From: an uncultured Bacilli bacterium
GTDB lineage: Bacteria; Bacillota_I; Bacilli_A; RF39; UBA660
Assembly: GCA_934090685.1 (NCBI GenBank)
Contig: CAKOJN010000006.1
Coordinates: 59,933 to 123,932, forward strand
Reading direction: 5' to 3'
DNA: 64,000 nt
Below are positions 33,706 to 41,509 of the stretch, in pieces. Under the pieces are notes generated by a model. That model saw nothing but the letters and a program-made list of their open reading frames with translations. It was not told the DNA's origin and ran no database searches. Each line of letters starts with the position of its first letter. Within the stretch, counting starts at the first letter, position 1. The translations under genes and the position numbers were made by a program.

Positions 33706-34029
33706 TTATTCCTCTCCATAAACTACTTTTTCCAAATCACTAATTCTTTTTAATAAATCAACATTAGTTACACCCTTTGGACTTGCAGATTTGGCTATTT
33801 CAAGTGATGACTTTAAGTTTCTAATCTCTGCTTTTAACTTTGCATTATCAGATTCTAATGCTTTAATTTCAGTTATTAATCTTTTAGTAGTCGTTTCAAA
33901 ATCAACATAATCTTTAATAATTAAATCTAAAAATTGATCTACTTCTTGTGGCCTATATCCTCTAGCATCTATTTTAAAATCCTTCTCAAGTATTTCCCTA
34001 GCAGTTAGAAACTTCTTATCTTCATACAT
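33706..34029 (-). CDS. gpsB: Cell division protein GpsB
   Basis: 107 residues from ATG 34029, preceded by AGAGAGG and matching the family N-terminus; a TTG frame extension to 34050 is less likely. N-terminal DivIVA-like domain: KKFLTAREILEKDFK, ARGYRPQEVDQFLDLIIKDY with the lipid-tip and PBP-binding residues, then a coiled coil (ITEIKALESDNAKLKAEIRN) and the C-terminal trimer domain (VDLLKRISDLEKVVYG). Coordinates septal and side-wall synthesis. Directly upstream of rnpB. Confidence 0.95.
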   Translation of the reverse strand: MYEDKKFLTAREILEKDFKIDARGYRPQEVDQFLDLIIKDYVDFETTTKRLITEIKALESDNAKLKAEIRNLKSSLEIAKSASPKGVTNVDLLKRISDLEKVVYGEE

Positions 34030-34097
34030 ACTTTTTAGCCTCTCTTCCAATACAATTTTACTACAAATTATATTGATAAGTCAATATCATCAAAAAA

Positions 34098-34116
34098 GCA
34101 AACTATTAAAGTTTGC
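34098..34116 (-). terminator. Strong terminator between the small ORF and gpsB
   Basis: Minus-strand GCAAACT, loop TTAAT, AGTTTGC, then TTTTTT. It overlaps the stop codon of the 26-codon ORF. Confidence 0.85.
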
Positions 34117-34186
34117 CAATGTATTCAATTATCACCTCATCTAGTGCATTATCAAATTCTTTAAAATACTTATTTATATTCTTTAT
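34106..34186 (-). CDS. Candidate 26-residue small protein with a possible ATA start
   Basis: Between fmt and gpsB there is a perfect GGAGGTG on the minus strand with a terminator 80 bases downstream, but no ATG frame. The frame seven bases after GGAGG begins ATA AAG AAT ATA and runs to TAA: IKNINKYFKEFDNALDEVII, then EYIGKL. It is an amphipathic helix. The site spacing, composition and terminator all look like a translated small ORF whose ATG mutated to ATA, or one that uses a rare start. It could also be a relic. Confidence 0.35.
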   Translation of the reverse strand: MKNINKYFKEFDNALDEVIIEYIGKL

Positions 34187-34260
34187 ATGCCCACCTCCAT
34201 ATAGATAATACTATATAAAAAATATAATTGCATTCAATTTGACAAAACTAGTCATATTTT

Positions 34261-35193
34261 TCATTTAAATATTTTTCCTAATAGATCTTCTTTATTTTTA
34301 CCATTTAAATAATCACTAACTAACATTTCTTTTTTACCACTAGGTTTTAACTTAGTAATTATTATTTCTCCATCACTACAACTTACTCCTATACCATCTT
34401 TATAAATATTAATTATTTCACCAGGTCTCTTAGGAATACTATTACCCATTCTTGACTTGCATACTTTGATTATTTGATCATCCAAAACAGCATAACTAAC
34501 AGGAAAAGGATACATTCCCCTTATTTGATTATATACTTCTTTAACAGTTTTATTAAAATCAAGTTTTTCTTCTTCTCTTTTAATATTATATGCAAAAGTA
34601 ACTTTGCTTTCATCTTGTTTTATTCTTTTGTTAGTACCATTAAATATAGATGGAAGTGTTTCTAAAAGTAAATCTCTTCCTAATACACTTAATTTATCAT
34701 GAATATCAGACACATTATCAGTATCCTCAATTACTATTTCACTTTGAGTTATTATATCCCCATCATCCATACCTGGTGCCATATACATAATGGTGATACC
34801 TGTTTTATCATACCCATTCATAATTGCTCTATGCAAAGGACTGCCACCTCTTAATTTAGGTAATAATGAAGCATGAACATTAACTGCATGATATTTAGGA
34901 GTATCAAGTAATATACTAGGTATAATCTGCCCATATGCACATGTAATAATAATATCAGGTTTACACTCAAGTACATTTTCATAATCATTTCTAATCTTTT
35001 GAGGCTGAAACACAGGAATATTATGTTTTAAAGCAACCTCTTTAACAGGACTAAATTTTAATTCATGCTTTCTTCCTACATAAGAATCAGGCTGAGTAAC
35101 TACCATAACTACATTTGTATTTTCAATTAACATTTCAAGAACTGGAACACTAAACTCAGGAGTTCCCATAAAAACTACTCTTTTATCTTTCAT
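34261..35193 (-). CDS. fmt: Methionyl-tRNA formyltransferase
   Basis: 310 residues. N-terminal Rossmann-type formyltransferase fold: FMGTPEFSVPVLEML, then the catalytic NVHASLLPKLRGGSPLHRAI with Asn/His, GITIMYMAPGMDDGDII with the catalytic Asp, and the C-terminal tRNA-binding domain (RPGEIINIYKDGIGVSCSDG). Adds formyl to initiator Met-tRNA. Follows priA by 21 bases. Stop is TGA. Confidence 0.97.
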   Translation of the reverse strand: MKDKRVVFMGTPEFSVPVLEMLIENTNVVMVVTQPDSYVGRKHELKFSPVKEVALKHNIPVFQPQKIRNDYENVLECKPDIIITCAYGQIIPSILLDTPKYHAVNVHASLLPKLRGGSPLHRAIMNGYDKTGITIMYMAPGMDDGDIITQSEIVIEDTDNVSDIHDKLSVLGRDLLLETLPSIFNGTNKRIKQDESKVTFAYNIKREEEKLDFNKTVKEVYNQIRGMYPFPVSYAVLDDQIIKVCKSRMGNSIPKRPGEIINIYKDGIGVSCSDGEIIITKLKPSGKKEMLVSDYLNGKNKEDLLGKIFK

Positions 35194-35214
35194 AAAATCA
35201 CCTTTTTCATTATA

Positions 35215-37371
35215 TTAAATATTTATATTTATATCAACAGTAGTATTTTTAAATGACATATTATTTATCTCTTTCAATACTTTTCTTAACTTTTCATCTT
35301 TCTTATATTTAATTAATATATTAAATCTATATTTATTTTTAAGTTTAACTATAGAATTAATAGAAGGGCCAAGTATAATATAACTTTCATCTAAATTATT
35401 ATCTAAATATTTTTTAACCTTATTTGACACTTCTGATGCGTTTTCAAACTTATCACTTACAATCATCAAACTACATATATAGAAATAAGGTGGATAATTA
35501 AGTTTCTTTCTAATATTCATCTCATGATTAAAGAAAGCATTATAATCGTTTCTTATAACAGAATTATATACATAATTATCTTTATTATATGTTTGAATAA
35601 TAACTTTACCAGGTAAATTAAATCTACCAACTCTTCCACTTGTCTGACTCAAAAGTTCATAAGTTTTCTCAGCACTTCTAAAATCTGGTATTGATAAACT
35701 AGTGTCAGGATTAATTATTCCAACCAAAGTTGCATTTTCAAAATTAAGTCCTTTTGATACCATTTGTGTACCTATTAATATCTTATAATTTCCTTTTGAA
35801 AATTCACTTATCAATTTTTGATGGGCATTCTTACGGTTAGTTGTATCCGCGTCCATTCGAAGAACTGGAACACAGTACTTCTTTTCTACAATCGCCTGCA
35901 GTTTCTCAGTACCAAGACCAAGATCTCTAATCGCATCTTCATGACACTTTGGACATATTGTACTACTAAAAGTTTTATATCCACAATAATGACATGAATA
36001 ACTACTACTACTCTTATGATAAATTAATGATATATCACAGTTAGGGCATTTAACAACATATCCACAATTATTACATGATAAAAATGTAGAATACCCACGT
36101 CTATTTAATAATAATATAACTTGTTCACCACGAGATAACGTTTCCTTAATTTCATTATCTAAAACTGATGAAATAATATAATTATGTTTTTTAGATTCAA
36201 TATTCATATCTACTATTTCATATTTAGGAAGACTATTACTAATTCTTTTAGTAAGATTAATTAAATGAAATACTCCCTTTTTAGCACGAGCATATTGTTC
36301 AAGTAAAGGAGTAGCACTTCCAAGTATTACTTTACAATTATTATATTCACTTCTTTTAAACGCAACATCTATCGCATTATATTTAGGATTATTTTCCTGT
36401 TTATATGTTGTGCTTTGACATTCATCAACTATTATTAGACCAATATTTGTAAGAGGCATAAACACTGCACTTCTTGCTCCCACTACAACCTTAATCTCAT
36501 TGTTAAGTATTTTTCTATATTCATCATACTTTTCACCTTCTGATAAAGCACTATGAAATACTGCGACACTACTTCCAAAAACACTTTTAAATCTTGAAAC
36601 TATTTGAGGTGTTAAAGATATTTCAGGTACAAGTACAATAGATGTTTTTCCTACATTTATATATTTCTTAATAAGTTCAATATATACCTCAGTCTTACCA
36701 CTGCCAGTAACTCCATATAATAAAAACTTATTATCATTACTTTCAAGTACTTCTCTCACTGCATTATTTTGCTCTTCCGTTAAGTTTATTGTTTTAGTAG
36801 AAATAGTTTCATATGATACTTTTCTTTTAGATTCTTCTTTTTCTAAAACTATTATTCCCTTATCACTAAGTCTTTTAACACATGTGCTATCATAATTACG
36901 TTTTAAATCTCTCTTACCAATAAGACTACTCAATACTTCTATTTCTTTTTTATTTCTTGAATGAGTTTCAATATAATTAAATACATCTATATCTTTATTA
37001 ATCATGATATATGAATCATATTTAATATTAATATTAGTTTTAATATCAGCCTTTAATGCTTTAGGAAGCATGGCTTGATAACAAGATATTAAAGTACATA
37101 ATAAAGAATCACTTAAGTATTTACCAAGTGATAATAACTCTTCATTTAAACAAAAATCATTATTAGGTATTTCTTTAATATATTTATATTCAAGAGTATT
37201 ATTAATATCATTATGAATTTTCAATACGAATCCTTCAACATTCTTATTACCAAAAGGCACTATTACCTTATGTCCCACTTTGATAATAGAAACAAGTTCA
37301 TCAGGTATTTTATAATCAAATACTTTGTTTAATGATTTTACACTATATTCTATAACAACACTAGCAAGCAT
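35215..37371 (-). CDS. priA: Primosomal replication helicase PriA
   Basis: 718 residues. 3'-end-binding domain (DYKIPDEL, VIVPFGNKNVEGFVL), then the helicase: Walker A LLYGVTGSGKTEVY (about 212), motif Ia VLVPEISLTPQ, motif II VDECQSTTYKQE, motif III LGSATP, the eight-cysteine zinc insertion (CNNCGYVVKCPNCDI, CHYCG, CPKCHED), motif V GTQMVSKGLNF and motif VI TSGRVGRF. Motif II is DECQ where most PriA proteins have DEEH; the Asp-Glu metal/water pair is kept. Restarts stalled forks. Start overlaps the hydrolase stop (TAATG). Confidence 0.95.
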   Translation of the reverse strand: MLASVVIEYSVKSLNKVFDYKIPDELVSIIKVGHKVIVPFGNKNVEGFVLKIHNDINNTLEYKYIKEIPNNDFCLNEELLSLGKYLSDSLLCTLISCYQAMLPKALKADIKTNINIKYDSYIMINKDIDVFNYIETHSRNKKEIEVLSSLIGKRDLKRNYDSTCVKRLSDKGIIVLEKEESKRKVSYETISTKTINLTEEQNNAVREVLESNDNKFLLYGVTGSGKTEVYIELIKKYINVGKTSIVLVPEISLTPQIVSRFKSVFGSSVAVFHSALSEGEKYDEYRKILNNEIKVVVGARSAVFMPLTNIGLIIVDECQSTTYKQENNPKYNAIDVAFKRSEYNNCKVILGSATPLLEQYARAKKGVFHLINLTKRISNSLPKYEIVDMNIESKKHNYIISSVLDNEIKETLSRGEQVILLLNRRGYSTFLSCNNCGYVVKCPNCDISLIYHKSSSSYSCHYCGYKTFSSTICPKCHEDAIRDLGLGTEKLQAIVEKKYCVPVLRMDADTTNRKNAHQKLISEFSKGNYKILIGTQMVSKGLNFENATLVGIINPDTSLSIPDFRSAEKTYELLSQTSGRVGRFNLPGKVIIQTYNKDNYVYNSVIRNDYNAFFNHEMNIRKKLNYPPYFYICSLMIVSDKFENASEVSNKVKKYLDNNLDESYIILGPSINSIVKLKNKYRFNILIKYKKDEKLRKVLKEINNMSFKNTTVDININI

Positions 37372-37895
37372 TATAAACCTTTCAGAAATGGATTATTTTC
37401 TATTTCATAATCATAATTTGTTTCATCACCATGACCAGGATATATAGTAACTCCATTATAATTGCTATTTTTAAATTTAATTAAGCTTTCAAGCATAACT
37501 TTATAATTTTCATCATTATAATTACCAATAGTATCTTTAAATATAAAGTCTCCTGTAAACATAACTTTTTCTTTTTTAAAGTAATATGAAACACAATCTA
37601 ATGTATGACCATAATTTTTAATAATTTCAAAATCAAATCCATCTATTTTCTTTTGATTATTATAGTCAATTACATCAACTTTAAATTCATTTTTAATACT
37701 TTCTAAAGCACCAATATGATCAAAATGATAATGTGTTATCAAAATTGCTTTAACATTATATTTATGCTGTTTAATAAATGAAATAATTTTGTCACCTTCA
37801 TCACCTGGATCTATTATTAAAGCATCATTATTATTACTTACTATATAACAATTTTCACCTAAAAATCCAACAACTAGTCTTTCAACTTTAAACAT
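37371..37895 (-). CDS. MBL-fold hydrolase (glyoxalase II-like, YqgX type)
   Basis: About 174 residues from ATG 37895, preceded by GGAAGTGAAGAAGA; a start at 37916 would add seven residues without a clear site. Metallo-beta-lactamase motifs: GFLGENCYIV, DPGDEGDKI, THYHFDHIGAL (HxHxDH), YGHTLDCVSY, FTGDFIFKDTIG and YPGHGDET. A member of the short MBL group often called hydroxyacylglutathione hydrolase-like; the actual thioester is not known for these. Overlaps the previous gene by eight bases. Confidence 0.9.
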   Translation of the reverse strand: MFKVERLVVGFLGENCYIVSNNNDALIIDPGDEGDKIISFIKQHKYNVKAILITHYHFDHIGALESIKNEFKVDVIDYNNQKKIDGFDFEIIKNYGHTLDCVSYYFKKEKVMFTGDFIFKDTIGNYNDENYKVMLESLIKFKNSNYNGVTIYPGHGDETNYDYEIENNPFLKGL

Positions 37896-38409
37896 ATTCT
37901 TCTTCACTTCCATCAAATATTTTAATCAATTCATCCAGTTTGTTAATAACTTTAAATCCTTTAGAATCAAGTTCTTTAGAGAATCTAACAGCTATACCAC
38001 CATTTTCTTCCCATTCTTTTAAATTACCAGAGTAATCATCAACTAAAATAGCATCCCTACTATGAACTACTTTAGTTTTTGATATCTCTTTAGGTACCAT
38101 AATAATACTTATATCTTTAAATTTCTTTCTTAGATACTCTACTTTAACACAACCTTCTGTTAATGAATTTACATGAGTTAAAAATGCTATTTCAAATAAA
38201 TCACTTGCTACTAATTTATTAATACATTCAATTGAATCATTTAATATATTTTCATCATTAATAATTTTATTAAAATCATAAGTTGCAAAGAAAATAGACA
38301 CTTCTCTTTCATTACTTAAATCTACTCCGCTTTTCTCAAGTGCAGAATATAAAAACGGAATCGTATCCATAACAACACCATCAAAATCGATATAAAGTCT
38401 TCTTTTCAT
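37888..38409 (-). CDS. HAD-family 5'(3')-deoxyribonucleotidase-like protein
   Basis: 173 residues. Motif I YIDFDGVVMDT near the N-terminus, motif II LTHVNS, motif IV LVDDYSGNLKEW, as in the NT5C/YorS-like group (PF06941) that dephosphorylates nucleoside 5'-monophosphates. The segment GGIAVRF after motif IV supports it. The start follows GGGAGG. It heads a three-gene run with the MBL hydrolase and priA. Confidence 0.82.
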   Translation of the reverse strand: MKRRLYIDFDGVVMDTIPFLYSALEKSGVDLSNEREVSIFFATYDFNKIINDENILNDSIECINKLVASDLFEIAFLTHVNSLTEGCVKVEYLRKKFKDISIIMVPKEISKTKVVHSRDAILVDDYSGNLKEWEENGGIAVRFSKELDSKGFKVINKLDELIKIFDGSEEEYV

Positions 38410-38468
38410 ATTAACCTCCCTAAATCTGTCCTTAATAAGATTATACTATATTTTTTAAAATATTCAAA

Positions 38469-38491
38469 AAGTAACATAAATCATGTTACTT
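38469..38491 (-). terminator. Terminator of the gene at 38486
   Basis: Minus-strand AAGTAACAT, loop GATTT, ATGTTACTT, then TTTTG. It contains the TAA stop. Confidence 0.8.
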
Positions 38492-39070
38492 AAGATTAAT
38501 TATTTTATTATTTTCATCTAATGCATAGATAATATTATTACATAAGTCTTCACTATCATAAAGTGTTATATCTTTAATTTTGTTTCCGTTTGATATTTCA
38601 TAAAACGGATCTTCTTCTAATAAATTTTTATTATCTTCAGCCTTATATACTTTGCCTGTAGATGTTAGTACTACAACAAAAAATTCTTTACAGTTACCTG
38701 TTTGTACATCAATACTAACGACATCCCCATCAAAAGCATATTCTTTTATCGGATTATCTTTATCATTTAAAAATACTAATTTTTTAGAATCGTTAATATA
38801 AAGTTTACCATTAATATTACTATCAGTATCATAATCATATACATTTGATACTAAAACTTCTGTTTTTATACTAAAATAATATTCTTTGTTATCAATAGTT
38901 AAGCACTTATAGTCAACAAGGCACACATCACCAGATGGTTTATTATCTTTAGTAGCATTTCCATTATTATTTTTATTATTTGTATTACTAGTATTATTAT
39001 TCATAAAATATAATGTCACAAAAATACCAAGTAAAACAACGATTATAAATATTATAGACTCTTTTTTCAT
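38486..39070 (-). CDS. Membrane-anchored protein of unknown function
   Basis: 194 residues. N-terminal membrane helix (about 5-23) followed by an Asn/Thr-rich linker (NNNTSNTNNKNNNGNATKDN), so most of the protein is outside the cell. The rest is beta-rich with a PSGDVCLVDYKCLTIDNKEY segment (two cysteines, probably a disulfide) and repeats of short strands such as TSTGKVYKAEDNK and IYALDENNKIINLK, resembling a small propeller-like or RCC1-like blade. Not recognised. It is 9 bases downstream of miaB with its own terminator. Confidence 0.7.
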   Translation of the reverse strand: MKKESIIFIIVVLLGIFVTLYFMNNNTSNTNNKNNNGNATKDNKPSGDVCLVDYKCLTIDNKEYYFSIKTEVLVSNVYDYDTDSNINGKLYINDSKKLVFLNDKDNPIKEYAFDGDVVSIDVQTGNCKEFFVVVLTSTGKVYKAEDNKNLLEEDPFYEISNGNKIKDITLYDSEDLCNNIIYALDENNKIINLK

Positions 39071-39079
39071 ATATACTCC

Positions 39080-40492
39080 TTATTTAACATAAACCCCATC
39101 AAGTGAAAAACTTTTAGCATCAGTAATTTTAACATTAATTATCTTTCCTATTAAAGATTTATCTCCTTCAATATTAACAAGCTTCATATTTTCAGTATAA
39201 CCACATACCTTAGTATCATCCTTATCACTAAGTCCTATAACAAGGCATTTAACTATCTTACCTTCATATGTTTTATTTCTTTCATTACTATATTTATTTA
39301 CCACTTCATTTAGCCTATGAAGTCTATCCATTTTGACTTCTTCACTTACAGTTTCTTTCATTAAAGCCGCAGGCGTATTTTCTCTTTTACTAAATGCAAA
39401 TGTAAATGCTCCGTCAAATTTACATTCGTTTACAATATTAAGAGTCTCTTGAAAATCTTCTTCAGTTTCGCCTGGAAAACCAACTATTATATCCGTTGTC
39501 ACACTAGAGTTTTTAACTTTAGAACGAATAGAATTATATAATTTTAAATATTCTTCTTTAGTATATCTTCTATTCATTAGTTTAAGTATTTTATTACTTC
39601 CTGATTGTAGTGGTAAATGAATATATGGCATAATATTATCACGACTAGCAATAACATCAACCATCTCTTCTGTAAAATCCCACGGATGAGAAGTTACAAA
39701 TCTAATTCTTTCAATACCTGTATTACTAACATCACTTAATAGATTAGCAAGATTATAATCATTATATAAATCCTTTCCATATGCATTAACATTTTGTCCA
39801 AGTAAAGTTACTTCTTTATATCCATCTTCCTTTAATTTTTTAACTTCCTCAATAATGCTTTCTTTAGTTCTACTCCTTTGTTTTCCTCTAGTATAAGGCA
39901 CTATACAATATGTACAAAACTTATCACAACCATATTGAATATCAACCCATGCTGAATAAACACTATCACGAACAACAGGTACTCCCTCTACAACATCGCC
40001 CTCATAACTTAATACCTCTATTTGTTGAATGTTATTATCAATTTTATTTTTAATTATATTTAACAAATTATCTAAATTATGAGTCCCACATACAAAGTCA
40101 ACATATTTATATTTACTTAATATCTCATCAACAACAACCTTTTCTTGAGACATACATCCACAAATACCAATTAATAAATTAGGGTTTTTAGTATCTTTAA
40201 TATGTTTTAATACACCAAGAAAACCAAATACCTTATCGTGAGCATTTTCTCTTATCGCACATGTATTTAGAATTACTATATCAGCATTATCTACACTATC
40301 ACATTCAGTATATCCCACACTCTTAAGCATTCCCTTTATCTTTTCAGAATCATGCTCATTCATTTGACATCCATATGTTCTTACAAAAAACTTTTTACCC
40401 TCACCAAATTTATCTAAAGAAACATTATAATTAACGTAATTTATCTTATCATTATTTCTCTTTTTAGCATCTATCATATTAGGCATTTTCAT
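39080..40492 (-). CDS. miaB: tRNA-2-methylthio-N6-dimethylallyladenosine synthase MiaB
   Basis: 470 residues from ATG 40492, eight bases after AAGGAAG; the in-frame GTG at 40501 overlaps that site. N-terminal UPF0004 domain with three cluster cysteines (RTYGCQMNEHDSE, LNTCAIREN, GICGCMSQ), radical-SAM CxxxCxxC in YGCDKFCTYCIVPYTRG, and a C-terminal TRAM domain. Methylthiolates i6A37 of tRNAs reading UNN codons. An N-terminal extension of about 30 residues precedes the core, as in Bacillus YmcB. Confidence 0.96.
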   Translation of the reverse strand: MKMPNMIDAKKRNNDKINYVNYNVSLDKFGEGKKFFVRTYGCQMNEHDSEKIKGMLKSVGYTECDSVDNADIVILNTCAIRENAHDKVFGFLGVLKHIKDTKNPNLLIGICGCMSQEKVVVDEILSKYKYVDFVCGTHNLDNLLNIIKNKIDNNIQQIEVLSYEGDVVEGVPVVRDSVYSAWVDIQYGCDKFCTYCIVPYTRGKQRSRTKESIIEEVKKLKEDGYKEVTLLGQNVNAYGKDLYNDYNLANLLSDVSNTGIERIRFVTSHPWDFTEEMVDVIASRDNIMPYIHLPLQSGSNKILKLMNRRYTKEEYLKLYNSIRSKVKNSSVTTDIIVGFPGETEEDFQETLNIVNECKFDGAFTFAFSKRENTPAALMKETVSEEVKMDRLHRLNEVVNKYSNERNKTYEGKIVKCLVIGLSDKDDTKVCGYTENMKLVNIEGDKSLIGKIINVKITDAKSFSLDGVYVK

Positions 40493-40533
40493 AGTAATCA
40501 CTTCCTTGCAATATTATAACATAAACAAAATAA

Positions 40534-40551
40534 AAAGAACATAAGTTCTTT
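40534..40551 (-). terminator. Terminator of the zinc-ribbon gene at 40558
   Basis: Minus-strand AAAGAAC, loop TTAT, GTTCTTT, then TTTATTTT. Confidence 0.75.
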
Positions 40552-40557
40552 TATAAA

Positions 40558-40983
40558 TTAATTGAAGTAAAAATTGTTTTTAAAATCATCAAAATCATAC
40601 TCATCATCAAATGTATCATTTTGATCTGTACATACACACTTTCCATTAGTATAAGAAAAATGACCATCACATGTATTTGAACAAGTTTTAATATCTCCTA
40701 TAGGCATTACGCTGTAAAAGAAAAATGTAAATATTAGAAGAATTACAGCTATTATTTTAAATACATACCCAACTATAAAACCTATCATTAATTTTTTGCT
40801 AGTTTTAGGTTTTTCTTGGCTATAAATACAATATAATATAGTTGCTACTAATGGTAAAAACAAGCCGAGTACAAAATACCAAGAAGAACCACTATCATTA
40901 ATTGTATTATTCACTCCATTACCACAACTAGGACAAAATTTATCACTTTCATTTAATTTTCCACCACATTTTATACATTTCAT
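40558..40983 (-). CDS. Zinc-ribbon membrane protein
   Basis: 141 residues. N-terminal zinc ribbon MKCIKCGGKLNESDKFCPSC (CxxC ... CxxC), two membrane helices (about 35-52 and 67-92), then a short C-terminal segment with cysteines in CSNTCDGHFSYTNGKCVC and an acidic tail. A paralog of the next gene upstream. The domain pattern (zinc ribbon followed by membrane helices) is common in uncharacterised Firmicutes proteins; function unknown. The ribosome site is AGAGGTGAATAG. Confidence 0.75.
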   Translation of the reverse strand: MKCIKCGGKLNESDKFCPSCGNGVNNTINDSGSSWYFVLGLFLPLVATILYCIYSQEKPKTSKKLMIGFIVGYVFKIIAVILLIFTFFFYSVMPIGDIKTCSNTCDGHFSYTNGKCVCTDQNDTFDDEYDFDDFKNNFYFN

Positions 40984-41020
40984 TTCTATTCACCTCTACT
41001 TTAAAATAATATCACAATTG

Positions 41021-41425
41021 TTATCTATAATCAAATTCAAATATTTTTCCATCTTCACATACACATCTATCACCTTTAATTTCATAACCATTTCCTTCAC
41101 AATAGATGTTACATGAATATTCATAATCTTCATTATTTTCTTCTTCTATTAGTCCATCACGTATACCAGAACAAAAAGCAAAAACAAATATAATAGCGGA
41201 TAAAACAAATTGAATAATTATTTGAACAATTGCTCCTTTTATTAAATTGCTTCCTATTGATGATTTAGAATATCTAAGACATATATAGGCAATTATAGAT
41301 GGATACGGAAATAAAAAACCTAGTATGAGCATCCAAATAGAATCATTTTTATTAACAGATTTTCCACAACAAGAGCAATATTTATCAGTTTCACTTAATT
41401 TATTTTTACATTTACTACATCTCAT
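41021..41425 (-). CDS. Zinc-ribbon membrane protein, paralog
   Basis: 134 residues from ATG 41425, which follows AAGAGGTGTTAAT; a start 21 bases upstream (41446) lacks a site. Layout as in 40558-40983: ribbon MRCSKCKNKLSETDKYCSCC, two membrane helices, then CNIYCEGNGYEIKGDRCVCE. The second cysteine group (C-x3-C, then C-x-C) is conserved between the two copies, so the external or C-terminal part may also bind metal or be disulfide-linked. Function unknown. Confidence 0.75.
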   Translation of the reverse strand: MRCSKCKNKLSETDKYCSCCGKSVNKNDSIWMLILGFLFPYPSIIAYICLRYSKSSIGSNLIKGAIVQIIIQFVLSAIIFVFAFCSGIRDGLIEEENNEDYEYSCNIYCEGNGYEIKGDRCVCEDGKIFEFDYR

Positions 41426-41484
41426 ATTAACACCTCTTTGTAACATAATTATTTTATCACATTCATACTACTATAACAAATAAA

Positions 41485-41508
41485 AAGCAAAGATTTTACT
41501 CTTTACTT
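41485..41508 (-). terminator. Terminator of the prepilin/DUF285 gene
   Basis: Minus-strand AAGTAAAGA, loop GTAAAA, TCTTTGCTT, then TTTATTTG, directly after the stop. Confidence 0.65.
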
Positions 41509-41509
41509 G

